Positions 1 to 5,751 of a stretch of 5,751 nt of DNA are shown here, piece by piece. Under the pieces are notes generated by a model, which worked only from the letters and a program-made list of their open reading frames with translations, had not been told where the DNA came from and ran no database searches. This DNA is from CAYJAD01 sp964369995 (GTDB taxonomy: Bacteria > Desulfobacterota > Desulfovibrionia > Desulfovibrionales > Desulfovibrionaceae): positions 1 through 5,751 of the forward strand of contig CAYJHH010000162.1 in assembly GCA_964369995.1 (NCBI GenBank). Direction: 5' to 3'. Positions within the stretch are counted from its first letter, which is position 1. Every line of letters starts with the position of its first letter. The position numbers were made by a program, and so were the translations under genes.

Positions 1-571
1 CTGTGGCTACAATGCAGGTGCGTCCATCGCTGGCTGTGACCTCTTGGTAGCTTACGCCGTCAATGTACGGTATTGTTTCTGATTTTACCTGTGGAGGGGG
101 CGCATGTTGCGGTACGTTGGTGGTTTTGGCCTGTCTTGGCGATGCCGTTCTTTTTGTAGGCAATCTTGCTCCTTCTCCATCATCATCTTCGGTAACAATG
201 CCCAGCATAGCGGTCAAAGCATAACGCCTGGCATAAGTCATAGCGGAGCCCATACCTTGTGGATCGTTCTTGGGTAAGGGCACAATGGTCAGCGACGCTT
301 GCCATTGCCCCGATGAAGCATGGGTGAATTTTGTCTGTAAAGCCAAATGACCAGAGCCTAAATGCTCAGGCGTGGGCATCGGCAGCTGTGTCATCCATAT
401 GCCGTTACTTTGTAGGGCGTCACGACATGCCACCATGACGGAATTGAGCGTGGCATAATGACTCTTGGTGAAAGGGTTTTCTGCGTCTTTAAAAGCTGGC
501 TGTAATTGTTTTTGTACAGCGAGCAAGGCTTTTGCCAACGCCGTCACATCTTGGGATTGGTATTCGTACAT
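1..571 (-). CDS. ERF-family single-strand DNA annealing recombinase, N-terminal 190 codons (3' end outside window)
   Basis: Reading the minus strand from the ATG at 569-571 gives an uninterrupted frame to the window edge. It begins MYEYQSQDVTALAKALLAVQ, continues with NPFTKSHYATLNSVM (residues 32-46), and has the hallmark GSAMTYARRYALTAMLGI (108-125) followed by an acidic stretch, EDDDGEG (128-134). These are signature segments of the ERF superfamily (phage essential recombination function). Family members bind single-stranded DNA and anneal complementary strands during phage or plasmid recombination and genome circularisation. Residues about 135-165 are a Pro/Lys/Gln-rich linker, followed by the start of a further segment (PYIDGVSYQEVTASDGRTC) that I do not recognise. 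The start is supported by AAGGAGG at 578-584 (read on the minus strand), six bases from the ATG. The gene implies a prophage, phage remnant or integrative element extending left. Family assignment is firm; whether the protein is intact at its C-terminus cannot be seen. Confidence 0.9.
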   Translation of the reverse strand, partial: MYEYQSQDVTALAKALLAVQKQLQPAFKDAENPFTKSHYATLNSVMVACRDALQSNGIWMTQLPMPTPEHLGSGHLALQTKFTHASSGQWQASLTIVPLPKNDPQGMGSAMTYARRYALTAMLGIVTEDDDGEGARLPTKRTASPRQAKTTNVPQHAPPPQVKSETIPYIDGVSYQEVTASDGRTCIVAT

Positions 572-577
572 TTTAAG

Positions 578-650
578 CCTCCTTGAAATGAAAATCCCCC
601 TGCCTGCTTTGAGCAAGCGGGGGGCGTGAATTGTCTCTATTTCAAGGAGG
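578..650 (-). promoter_or_regulatory. Self-complementary leader of the ERF gene that pairs its Shine-Dalgarno with an anti-SD arm
   Basis: The plus-strand text cctccttgaaat (578-589) and atttcaaggagg (639-650) are perfect 12-base inverted repeats. Between them lies a second, imperfect GC-rich hairpin: CCCCC at 596-600 pairs with GGGGG at 619-623, GC (602-603) with GC (617-618) and TGC (605-607) with GCA (613-615), around the loop at 608-612. In minus-strand RNA the 3' arm contains the ERF ribosome binding site AAGGAGG, and the 5' arm carries its exact complement CCUCCUU. Folding would therefore occlude ERF translation initiation. A riboregulator, a protein operator or an mRNA-stability element are all possible; the pairing itself is directly visible and the function is inferred. 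Confidence 0.6.
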
Positions 651-651
651 T

Positions 652-657
652 AATATA
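652..657 (-). promoter_or_regulatory. Possible -10 element for the ERF transcript
   Basis: Read on the minus strand, 652-657 is TATATT, one mismatch from the sigma70 -10 consensus, in a very AT-rich stretch that includes eight T residues at 665-672 on the plus strand. A start about seven bases downstream would place the 5' end of the RNA at or just inside the anti-SD arm of the hairpin at 578-650. I see no good -35 hexamer at 16-18 bases, so this is a weak call. Confidence 0.25.
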
Positions 658-688
658 TAAACGATTTTTTTTGATGAACAGTAAAATC

Positions 689-907
689 CTATTGTAAAAT
701 TTTGTGCGCATCTTGTGCAAAGCGTTCAGCCGAAGGGCAACATTTCCTACAGTTAGCAAAGTTGTTTACCAATTCTTCGGACTTATTTTGAGTAAGAAGG
801 ATTTTATTTACGGTTTGCAATCCTTCTGCATCAGCATAAGGTTGAGCTCCAAGGCAAATGAGCGTGTTATATACATCAGAATTTTTTACGCTTTCATAAT
901 CTTGCAT
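689..907 (-). CDS. Small hypothetical protein, 72 codons, possibly the 3' remnant of a truncated gene
   Basis: The frame starts at the ATG at 905-907, ends with TAG at 689-691, and lies upstream of and in the same direction as the ERF gene. The product is hydrophilic, has no signal peptide or membrane segment, and carries a Cys cluster CRKCC at residues 53-57 plus Cys18; the C-terminus ends with FAQDAHKILQ. I do not recognise a family. No Shine-Dalgarno is visible before the ATG: the upstream bases read AAAAATATCTGCCAACT on the minus strand. The frame stays open past the ATG up to a stop at 989-991, inside the opposite-strand hsdR-like remnant. This fits a gene that lost its 5' end at a junction near 908, with the ATG being fortuitous. 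It could also be non-coding. Confidence 0.4.
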   Translation of the reverse strand: MQDYESVKNSDVYNTLICLGAQPYADAEGLQTVNKILLTQNKSEELVNNFANCRKCCPSAERFAQDAHKILQ

Positions 908-909
908 AG

Positions 910-1251
910 TTGGCAGATATTTTTGGCAATATTGAATGGAAAGATGAAGATAACGTACGCAGACAAATTCAAGAACTGCCCCACATGGTCAGCAAAGACG
1001 AAGGCTATCAAAATGCCATGAAAAATTCTGACAAACAAAATGCCCGTATCGAATTTGAACGCGCTTTCAAAAACGCCATCCAAGGCATCATGAAGGACAG
1101 CATCAAGTTATATAAACAAATCAACGATAATGAATCATTACGTAAATATCTGTCTGAATCTATCTTTAGCATGACTTATGATAAGAGCGCGACACGTTCT
1201 AGACAAAGTGCATACTTTCACTATACAATGCGCGTATACGTTCTGTCATAA
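910..1251 (+). pseudogene. Remnant of the C-terminus of a type I restriction endonuclease HsdR subunit
   Basis: From about 913 to 1185 the plus strand encodes a hydrophilic alpha-helical segment with GNIEWKDEDNVRRQIQELP, VSKDEGYQNAMKNSDKQNAR and LYKQINDNESLRKYLSESIF, then MTYD. This closely resembles, from memory, the extreme C-terminal domain of HsdR, the motor and nuclease subunit of type I restriction systems (NSDKQNARIE is the most recognisable piece). Full-length HsdR proteins are several hundred to over a thousand residues; only about 85-90 codons remain here, without the nuclease or helicase motifs. The frame opens with TTG at 910, directly after an in-frame TAG at 907-909, with no SD or ATG, so it is probably not translated. 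The last 20 or so codons (after 1185, to the TAA at 1249-1251) look unlike HsdR and overlap the promoter of the downstream autotransporter. Upstream plus-strand frames show no continuation of HsdR, arguing for deletion or insertion rather than a frameshift. Confidence 0.65.
1200..1229 (+). promoter_or_regulatory. Sigma70-like promoter of the autotransporter gene
   Basis: TAGACA at 1200-1205 (five of six matches to TTGACA) is followed after 18 bases by TACAAT at 1224-1229 (five of six matches to TATAAT). Transcription would start near 1236, giving a 5' leader of roughly 28 bases. The ribosome binding site AAGGAAG at 1253-1259 lies four bases before the ATG at 1264. The palindrome cgtatacg at 1233-1240 sits on the predicted start point, and TATAC (1222-1226) and GTATA (1234-1238) form a short inverted repeat, either of which could be an operator. 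The promoter lies inside the end of the hsdR-like remnant. Confidence 0.5.
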
Positions 1252-1263
1252 AAAGGAAGTTAT

Positions 1264-4200
1264 ATGCAAAGCAAAAACGCCATAGGCAACCTCATAAATC
1301 GTTATAAGGCCGTGCTGAAAAAATGTCATCTTATCAATACCCTTGGTAGTTTTGCCAAAGTTACAGCCCTATGCGCCAGCATAGCAGCAGCAAGCTTCAT
1401 ACCAAGTTTAGGTCATGCCGCCCCCACTATCACGTGGCCCACGGGGGAGTATTTTACCATTGAAGAGCAAGACCCAAGCAAGACTTATTTTAGCGTCTTT
1501 GATATAAGCCTTAATGGCACAACTACAAGCTACGGTGCGCGCTATACTAATCCAGCCAGCCCAGGCTCGGTGTATAATGATATTAATGCCTTGGTGCAAT
1601 CTATTATTCCACGTACAGGGTCTACTTATAGCATATCTCTTGGTACTGCTGATGTCAGTGCTGGTGAATATGGATTTACAACCACTATTGATAGTATTCC
1701 TATTAGTTACAAGATACTCCCCTCCATCCCTAGTGAATCACGTAGAGATGACAATATTAACGGACCTATAGGCACAAGCTCCAATCCATTAGCATTTTAT
1801 GGAAAATCAGGCCTCGAAGGTGGTGCTATTTATAATTCAGCTTTCCGATCTGACGCGCATATCTACGCCGATTTTATTGCCAATACGGCTACTGACTTTG
1901 GCGGGGCTATTTATAGTGATGGTACATTAGGCGACATCACTGGCAGCTTTATTGCTAATACGGCTACCAATGGCGACGGCGGGGCTATTTATAATTTTTT
2001 TGGCGAATTAGGCGACATCACTGGCAGCTTCATTGCCAATACGGCTACGGGCAGCGGCGGGGCTATTTATAATAATTTTAGCGAATTAGGCGACATCACT
2101 GGCAGCTTCATTGCCAATACGGCTAACCTCAACGGCGGGGCTATTGCGAATATTGACACCCTAGGCGACATCACTGGCAGCTTTATTGCCAATACGGCTG
2201 GCAGTAACGGTGGGGCTATTGCGAATATTGCCACCCTAGGCGACATCACTGGCAGCTTCATTGCCAATACGGCTACCAATAACGGCGGGGCTATTTATAC
2301 CACTAAAAGCCTCAGCTTTGTTGCAGATAAGGGCGATTATAGCATCAGTGGTAACTATGTAAGCAATGATGGTGGTGCAACTAGGGACCATAATGCCATA
2401 TACTTGAATGCTGCTGATTTAAGCCTTACCTTTAATGTAAATAATGGCGGTTCTTATACCCTTGACGATAATGTGAAAACTAATGGTAGTACCTATACTT
2501 TCAATATTACAGGGGGTGGCACGGGCGATAATGTTTTTAACCTGAATAATGTCTTGCACAATGCTTCTGCCGTGAAGGTGAATAATGCCATTTTGAATTT
2601 TGGCGCAGGTCCTTACGGTTCTGGCGGTATTGGCAATGCTACGCTTACCGTAGAAGGCACAAGCACGCTGAATAATGTTACCGTCACGGGCATGACCACC
2701 ATTACAAACGGCACCACAACCTTTAAGGGCACAACCACCCTTGGCGCTGTGACCAATAATGGAACTACTACAGCTTTAAACAGCGTTACTTTTAATGAAG
2801 GTTATGGCAGTGCCGGCACATTGAACATTGGTGATGCCGACACAGCGGGTACTGTGACCCTTGCAGCTAATAAAAATATGACTATTCAAAGCGGCGGTAG
2901 CCTTACTATAGTCAACGGCTCTCTTGATACCTCTAACGGCACATTAACAGTAGATGGCGGTGCCAATAACTTTAGCACTAATGCCAATGGTAAGCTTATA
3001 GTTAAAGCGGCTGATTTTGGGAGTATTACTGATGCAGGAGCGTTTAGTACTACCGCCCAGACTACTATTGATAAACAACTCACTCATGCAGGTAATCTTG
3101 TTTTGAAAAATGTGGGCTTTACTAGCATGGGATATAATGCCTATACTACTTTCTTAAGTCAATTCAGAGGTTCTGCCATTTCCGGAGATGGTACAGTGGA
3201 GCTTGATAGCGTAAGTATTAACACCAGCACTATCTATCTGAAAGATATTCAAAGTGGCATAAGCTTACCAAACAATGTGGTGCTTGGTAATGACGCCACC
3301 GAAGCCGCCGGCGGAACTTTTGCCGCTGGAAAAACTGCAACTCTTGGCGGTGTTACTGGTGATGTGAATAACTCTGGCAATCTTACCCTCACAGGTGATG
3401 TTAATGGTACGCTTATTGATGGTAATGCAGTCAATAAGATCATCGGCATTTTAAATCTGCAAAATGGGAGCATTACAGGTGATTTAACAAATAGCGGCAC
3501 GGTTACTGTAAACGGTGGAACAAATGTTGAAGGTGATTTACTCAATAATAATATAATCAATGTAAAAGGTGGCACTCTCAGCGCAAATAATTTTACCGCT
3601 GCCTCCGGCGCAACTACCTATGTGGGCGGTGCCAATGCAACTATTGGGGATAGCTTTATTATTAATGGAGATGCCAATTTTAACGGCGCCACCATCTTTG
3701 CTATGTCCACGTTTAATGGCTTTGAAAATGCTTCCGCTGTTTTTGCTAAAAACATAAGCAATATTGATGGTAACATCATTGCCGGACAAGATTCTTATTA
3801 TGTTCTTGGTACTGGGGATAGAGCTTATGCCCTAAAAGCCTTTACTGAAAGCGGTCATGCTTGGGGTAATGGAGCAAATGAGGTAAGTGCGGCTTTATTT
3901 ATTATGAAACCGCAAACGCTGGCAGATACTGGTAGTATAAATATTGACGGTTCGATGGCTGCTATTAATGCCGCCAACGCCAATCATGCCACCTTTGCCG
4001 CAAATTCCTTACTCGTAGTAGATGCCACAGGGATTGGTAGTAATGCTGCCTTAACAGCAACTGATGGTACACTTACAGTAGCAAAGGATGCAAAATTGCA
4101 TATTACCGCCGCTGAAAGCGGTACTACTGTGCATATTGTAAGTGGATTTATAAATGCAAATAGTTCCATTGCCGCAGATGCTTGGGACAGTGACAACTTG

Positions 4201-5529
4201 ACCACATCAACAGGCTTGCAAGTGGCCAAGGTTGCAGCCTTTGACCCCACAAAGGGCACGTATAGCGTTACTATCACAGGAAGTTCGCTTGAGGATATTC
4301 AAGAAAGCTTCCCAGCTGCACAGGGCGCTTCCACCGAAATTTTGGAAGAATTGGCAAAGGTCTTCGATGTAAATAGCCAGCAAGAGTCCATACGCTTTTT
4401 CTCAACACTCTTTGATGATACAGCAGGCATTGGCAAAAAGAACCCCACAGAAGTAGTGAAAATCCTTGAAAGTGTGCTGCAAATTGCCCAGACGGGGGCG
4501 GCATCTGGCATGAGCCTTGGGGCAAGTTTTACTGCTGCCAATACTGTATTGGCACATCTAAGCCAAGCAGGCTTTAACTTTGCAAGCTCTGGTGGGCAAG
4601 CTCCAGCGGTGGTACAAGTGGGTGAAGGTACGTCAGGTGTGAGCGGCGGCTCTGCCATGGCAGACGAAAGCATCAAGAATGGCATGGCCTTATGGCTTTC
4701 GCCCATGTACAAATACAGCACTGTTTCTGGTATTTCCGCGGGCGCATTTGAACATGGCTATAATTCAAGCCTTGGTGGTTTGATTCTTGGCGCGGACTAT
4801 ACCGTGGACAATACCTTCCGCATGGGTCTTGCCTTTAACCTTGGCACAGGCTATGCCGAAAGTTCGGGTGATTTGAGCCAGACGCAAAATAATTTTGATT
4901 TTTGGGGCGTAACGCTGTACGGCGCGTATTATAAAGAAAACTTTAGCCTTATGGCGGATGTGGGCTTTAGCTCCATATCTGGCGAATTTAACCAAGATGT
5001 GCCCGCTATTTTGGGCAGTTCTAGCCTTGAAGCTCATACTCAAAGTACGGTGTGGACAGCGGGCCTTACGGCGGAATACACCTTTGAAACCGACTTTATG
5101 CATATTACGCCCCATGCAGGCGTGCGTTATATGCACGTGTATACAGGCTCTTACGATACAAAAAATACTCGCGGCACAGTTGCCCAAAACAAAAGCGACA
5201 GCCAAGGTGTGTGGTACTTCCCCGTGGGCGTGACTTTCAGCAAAGATGTTGCTTTCGACAGCGGCTGGACATGGACACCTAGCCTAGATGTGGGCTTTAT
5301 TGCCGCCGCTGGCGACTTACACGCCAACAGCGTTTCTTCTATCCCCGGCGTTGCTGGCTCTACTGAATACAATATGCAAAATGTGGACGGCTTTGCTTTC
5401 AACGGAGGCGTGGGCTTTGACCTTGCTCATGCGGACAATGGCATAAGCTTCGGGCTGAAGTATAACTTGCAAGCCTCAGAACACGAAACAGGGCATATGC
5501 TTAATGCCTCCTTTAGGCTTGAATTTTAA
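1264..5529 (+). CDS. Autotransporter (type Va secretion) with Pmp-like repeats, beta-helical passenger and C-terminal barrel
   Basis: The 1421-residue protein has classical autotransporter order. Residues 1-52 form a long signal peptide: a basic N-region with Lys19-Lys20, the hydrophobic stretch FAKVTALCASIAAASFIPS, and a likely cleavage after LGHA. Residues about 186-350 are a tandem array of GGAI/FxxN repeats like those of chlamydial polymorphic membrane proteins. Residues about 350-1000 are Gly/Asn/Thr-rich short strands (for example GTVTLAANKNMTIQSGGSLT) expected to form a right-handed beta-helix. Residues about 1009-1110 look helical (SLEDIQESF, ILEELAKVFDV, VVKILESVLQIAQ) and probably include the linker before the barrel. 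Residues about 1139-1421 are the autotransporter barrel, from NGMALWLSPMYKYS to the terminal FRLEF, whose last Phe is the usual BAM recognition residue. The only cysteines, 21 and 37, are in the signal peptide. No protease or esterase catalytic motif is visible, so adhesion or surface display is the likely role. The start is set by AAGGAAG at 1253-1259. The gene seems monocistronic. Confidence 0.93.
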   Translation: MQSKNAIGNLINRYKAVLKKCHLINTLGSFAKVTALCASIAAASFIPSLGHAAPTITWPTGEYFTIEEQDPSKTYFSVFDISLNGTTTSYGARYTNPASPGSVYNDINALVQSIIPRTGSTYSISLGTADVSAGEYGFTTTIDSIPISYKILPSIPSESRRDDNINGPIGTSSNPLAFYGKSGLEGGAIYNSAFRSDAHIYADFIANTATDFGGAIYSDGTLGDITGSFIANTATNGDGGAIYNFFGELGDITGSFIANTATGSGGAIYNNFSELGDITGSFIANTANLNGGAIANIDTLGDITGSFIANTAGSNGGAIANIATLGDITGSFIANTATNNGGAIYTTKSLSFVADKGDYSISGNYVSNDGGATRDHNAIYLNAADLSLTFNVNNGGSYTLDDNVKTNGSTYTFNITGGGTGDNVFNLNNVLHNASAVKVNNAILNFGAGPYGSGGIGNATLTVEGTSTLNNVTVTGMTTITNGTTTFKGTTTLGAVTNNGTTTALNSVTFNEGYGSAGTLNIGDADTAGTVTLAANKNMTIQSGGSLTIVNGSLDTSNGTLTVDGGANNFSTNANGKLIVKAADFGSITDAGAFSTTAQTTIDKQLTHAGNLVLKNVGFTSMGYNAYTTFLSQFRGSAISGDGTVELDSVSINTSTIYLKDIQSGISLPNNVVLGNDATEAAGGTFAAGKTATLGGVTGDVNNSGNLTLTGDVNGTLIDGNAVNKIIGILNLQNGSITGDLTNSGTVTVNGGTNVEGDLLNNNIINVKGGTLSANNFTAASGATTYVGGANATIGDSFIINGDANFNGATIFAMSTFNGFENASAVFAKNISNIDGNIIAGQDSYYVLGTGDRAYALKAFTESGHAWGNGANEVSAALFIMKPQTLADTGSINIDGSMAAINAANANHATFAANSLLVVDATGIGSNAALTATDGTLTVAKDAKLHITAAESGTTVHIVSGFINANSSIAADAWDSDNLTTSTGLQVAKVAAFDPTKGTYSVTITGSSLEDIQESFPAAQGASTEILEELAKVFDVNSQQESIRFFSTLFDDTAGIGKKNPTEVVKILESVLQIAQTGAASGMSLGASFTAANTVLAHLSQAGFNFASSGGQAPAVVQVGEGTSGVSGGSAMADESIKNGMALWLSPMYKYSTVSGISAGAFEHGYNSSLGGLILGADYTVDNTFRMGLAFNLGTGYAESSGDLSQTQNNFDFWGVTLYGAYYKENFSLMADVGFSSISGEFNQDVPAILGSSSLEAHTQSTVWTAGLTAEYTFETDFMHITPHAGVRYMHVYTGSYDTKNTRGTVAQNKSDSQGVWYFPVGVTFSKDVAFDSGWTWTPSLDVGFIAAAGDLHANSVSSIPGVAGSTEYNMQNVDGFAFNGGVGFDLAHADNGISFGLKYNLQASEHETGHMLNASFRLEF
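1819..2283 (+). repeat. Tandem 75-81 bp coding repeats of the GGAI...LGDITGSFIANTA type
   Basis: Six consecutive units, beginning at 1819, 1900, 1978, 2056, 2134 and 2209 (residues 186, 213, 239, 265, 291 and 316), each start with GGAI and contain FIANTA. A seventh, degenerate unit begins at 2284. The five units from 1900 share the 36-base core ggcgacatcactggcagctt + attgc + aatacggct (starts 1930, 2011, 2089, 2164, 2239), with only two variable positions, both silent C/T changes. Differences are concentrated between GGAI and LGDI and after NTA. The first unit is diverged except for its FIANTA half. GGA[ILV] and FxxN are the defining motifs of chlamydial Pmp repeats; each unit is expected to form one beta-helix rung. 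The near identity implies recent duplication or gene conversion and possible copy-number variation between strains. Confidence 0.93.
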
Positions 5530-5572
5530 AGAATAATGTAATCTGAAGTAGGCTTTTTTAAGCGAAAATGAC

Positions 5573-5602
5573 TTCCAAGGGGGATATACCTCCCCCTTGG
5601 AA
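5573..5602. terminator. Perfect 12-bp stem-loop between convergent genes, candidate bidirectional terminator
   Basis: ttccaaggggga (5573-5584) and tcccccttggaa (5591-5602) are exact reverse complements separated by the six-base loop tatacc. The stem lies 44 bases after the autotransporter stop and 63 bases beyond the stop of the minus-strand gene ending at 5666, so it could end both transcripts. It lacks the run of T residues of a textbook intrinsic terminator on either strand: the plus side continues aatataccc and the minus side GTCATTTTCGC. It may instead protect mRNA 3' ends or work with Rho. A second, minor hairpin, GCTT-TTTT-AAGC, lies at 5552-5563. Confidence 0.6.
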
Positions 5603-5665
5603 AATATACCCATTTGTGCGTGTAAATTGCACTATACGCTGCAAAAAATGCTGTTCTAATACAAA

Positions 5666-5751
5666 TTAATCTAAATCATGCTCAAAACGTATTTGTTGGC
5701 AGAGGTCTATGAGAGTGGCCTTCTGCGTCATTAAATCTTCATTTAGGGATT
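5666..5751 (-). CDS. C-terminal 27 codons of an unidentified gene (5' end outside window)
   Basis: On the minus strand a frame enters from the right edge and ends with TAA at 5666-5668. It reads SLNEDLMTQKATLIDLCQQI followed by RFEHDLD, a hydrophilic, probably helical tail. Of the three minus-strand frames at this edge it is the only one without an early stop: the others meet TAA or TGA within the first few codons. It is convergent with the autotransporter and shares the stem-loop at 5573-5602. The helical, charged end would suit many regulators or a coiled-coil specificity subunit of a restriction system, but 27 residues are not enough to name a family. Confidence 0.5.
   Translation of the reverse strand, partial: SLNEDLMTQKATLIDLCQQIRFEHDLD

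Noticed and set aside
578..650. Invertible DNA switch bounded by the 12-base inverted repeats
   Set aside because: The 49-base interior holds no promoter-like sequence and no invertase gene is visible. Since one arm contains the ERF ribosome binding site, RNA pairing explains it better.
665..672. Eight-T tract as a phase-variation site
   Set aside because: It is intergenic, outside any supported coding frame and not placed within a clear promoter spacer.
674..697. Seven-codon plus-strand frame (ATG AAC AGT ... TAA) downstream of AGGAGG at 645-650
   Set aside because: The spacing from AGGAGG to ATG is 23 bases, far too long, and that AGGAGG is explained as the other arm of the inverted repeat belonging to the minus-strand ERF leader.
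704..1021. 105-codon plus-strand frame crossing the junction
   Set aside because: It starts without an SD, overlaps the minus-strand frame and then the HsdR-like frame, and its product has no coherent pattern; it is a shadow.
886..1083. 65-codon hydrophobic minus-strand frame that could be a membrane peptide
   Set aside because: It is the reverse complement of the HsdR-like remnant, whose charged plus-strand product is the recognisable one.
1819..2283. CRISPR-like array
   Set aside because: The repeats are in frame within a coding sequence, encode beta-helix rungs, have no unique equal-length spacers, and no cas genes are present.
4299..4721. 140-codon minus-strand frame, with similar antisense frames at 4765-5205 and 3249-3575
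   Set aside because: These lie wholly antisense to the autotransporter. Their Ala/Pro/Leu-rich products are what the reverse complement of a Gly/Ala/Thr-rich gene yields, and no start signals support them.

Overview
The window looks like chromosomal accessory DNA from a Gram-negative bacterium. The largest gene encodes a type V autotransporter with a Sec signal peptide, a beta-helical passenger and an outer-membrane barrel ending in Phe. Base composition is moderate and the style of the passenger and barrel recalls host-associated Desulfovibrionaceae (Desulfovibrio/Bilophila-like), but that placement is an impression from the protein text, not a proven identification.

Layout, left to right. 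(1) Positions 1-571, minus strand: the N-terminal 190 codons of an ERF-family single-strand-annealing recombinase, a phage-type gene running off the left edge. (2) Positions 572-688: a gene-free leader for the ERF gene. It contains a long inverted repeat whose two 12-base arms carry the ERF Shine-Dalgarno sequence and its exact complement, so the message could fold to hide its own ribosome binding site. (3) Positions 689-907, minus strand: a small unrecognised open frame of 72 codons, possibly a truncated gene. (4) Positions 910-1251, plus strand: an apparent remnant of the extreme C-terminus of a type I restriction enzyme HsdR subunit. It starts abruptly next to the small minus-strand frame, which suggests a recombination junction near 905-913. 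(5) A sigma70-like promoter at 1200-1229 overlaps the 3' end of that remnant and leads into (6) the 1421-residue autotransporter at 1264-5529. Its passenger has a chlamydial-Pmp-like tandem array (GGAI plus FxxN motifs) whose copies are almost identical at the DNA level. (7) Positions 5530-5665: a convergent intergenic region with a perfect 12-bp stem-loop. (8) Positions 5666-5751, minus strand: the last 27 codons of an unidentified gene entering from the right edge.

The autotransporter is the only complete, confidently real gene. It appears to be a monocistronic surface-protein gene lying between phage-like recombination DNA and the debris of a restriction locus, a setting typical of a variable genomic island. 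No functional link between the ERF module and the autotransporter can be shown from the sequence. The points most worth a second look are the self-complementary ERF leader, the sharply bounded hsdR remnant and the homogenised Pmp-like repeat array.
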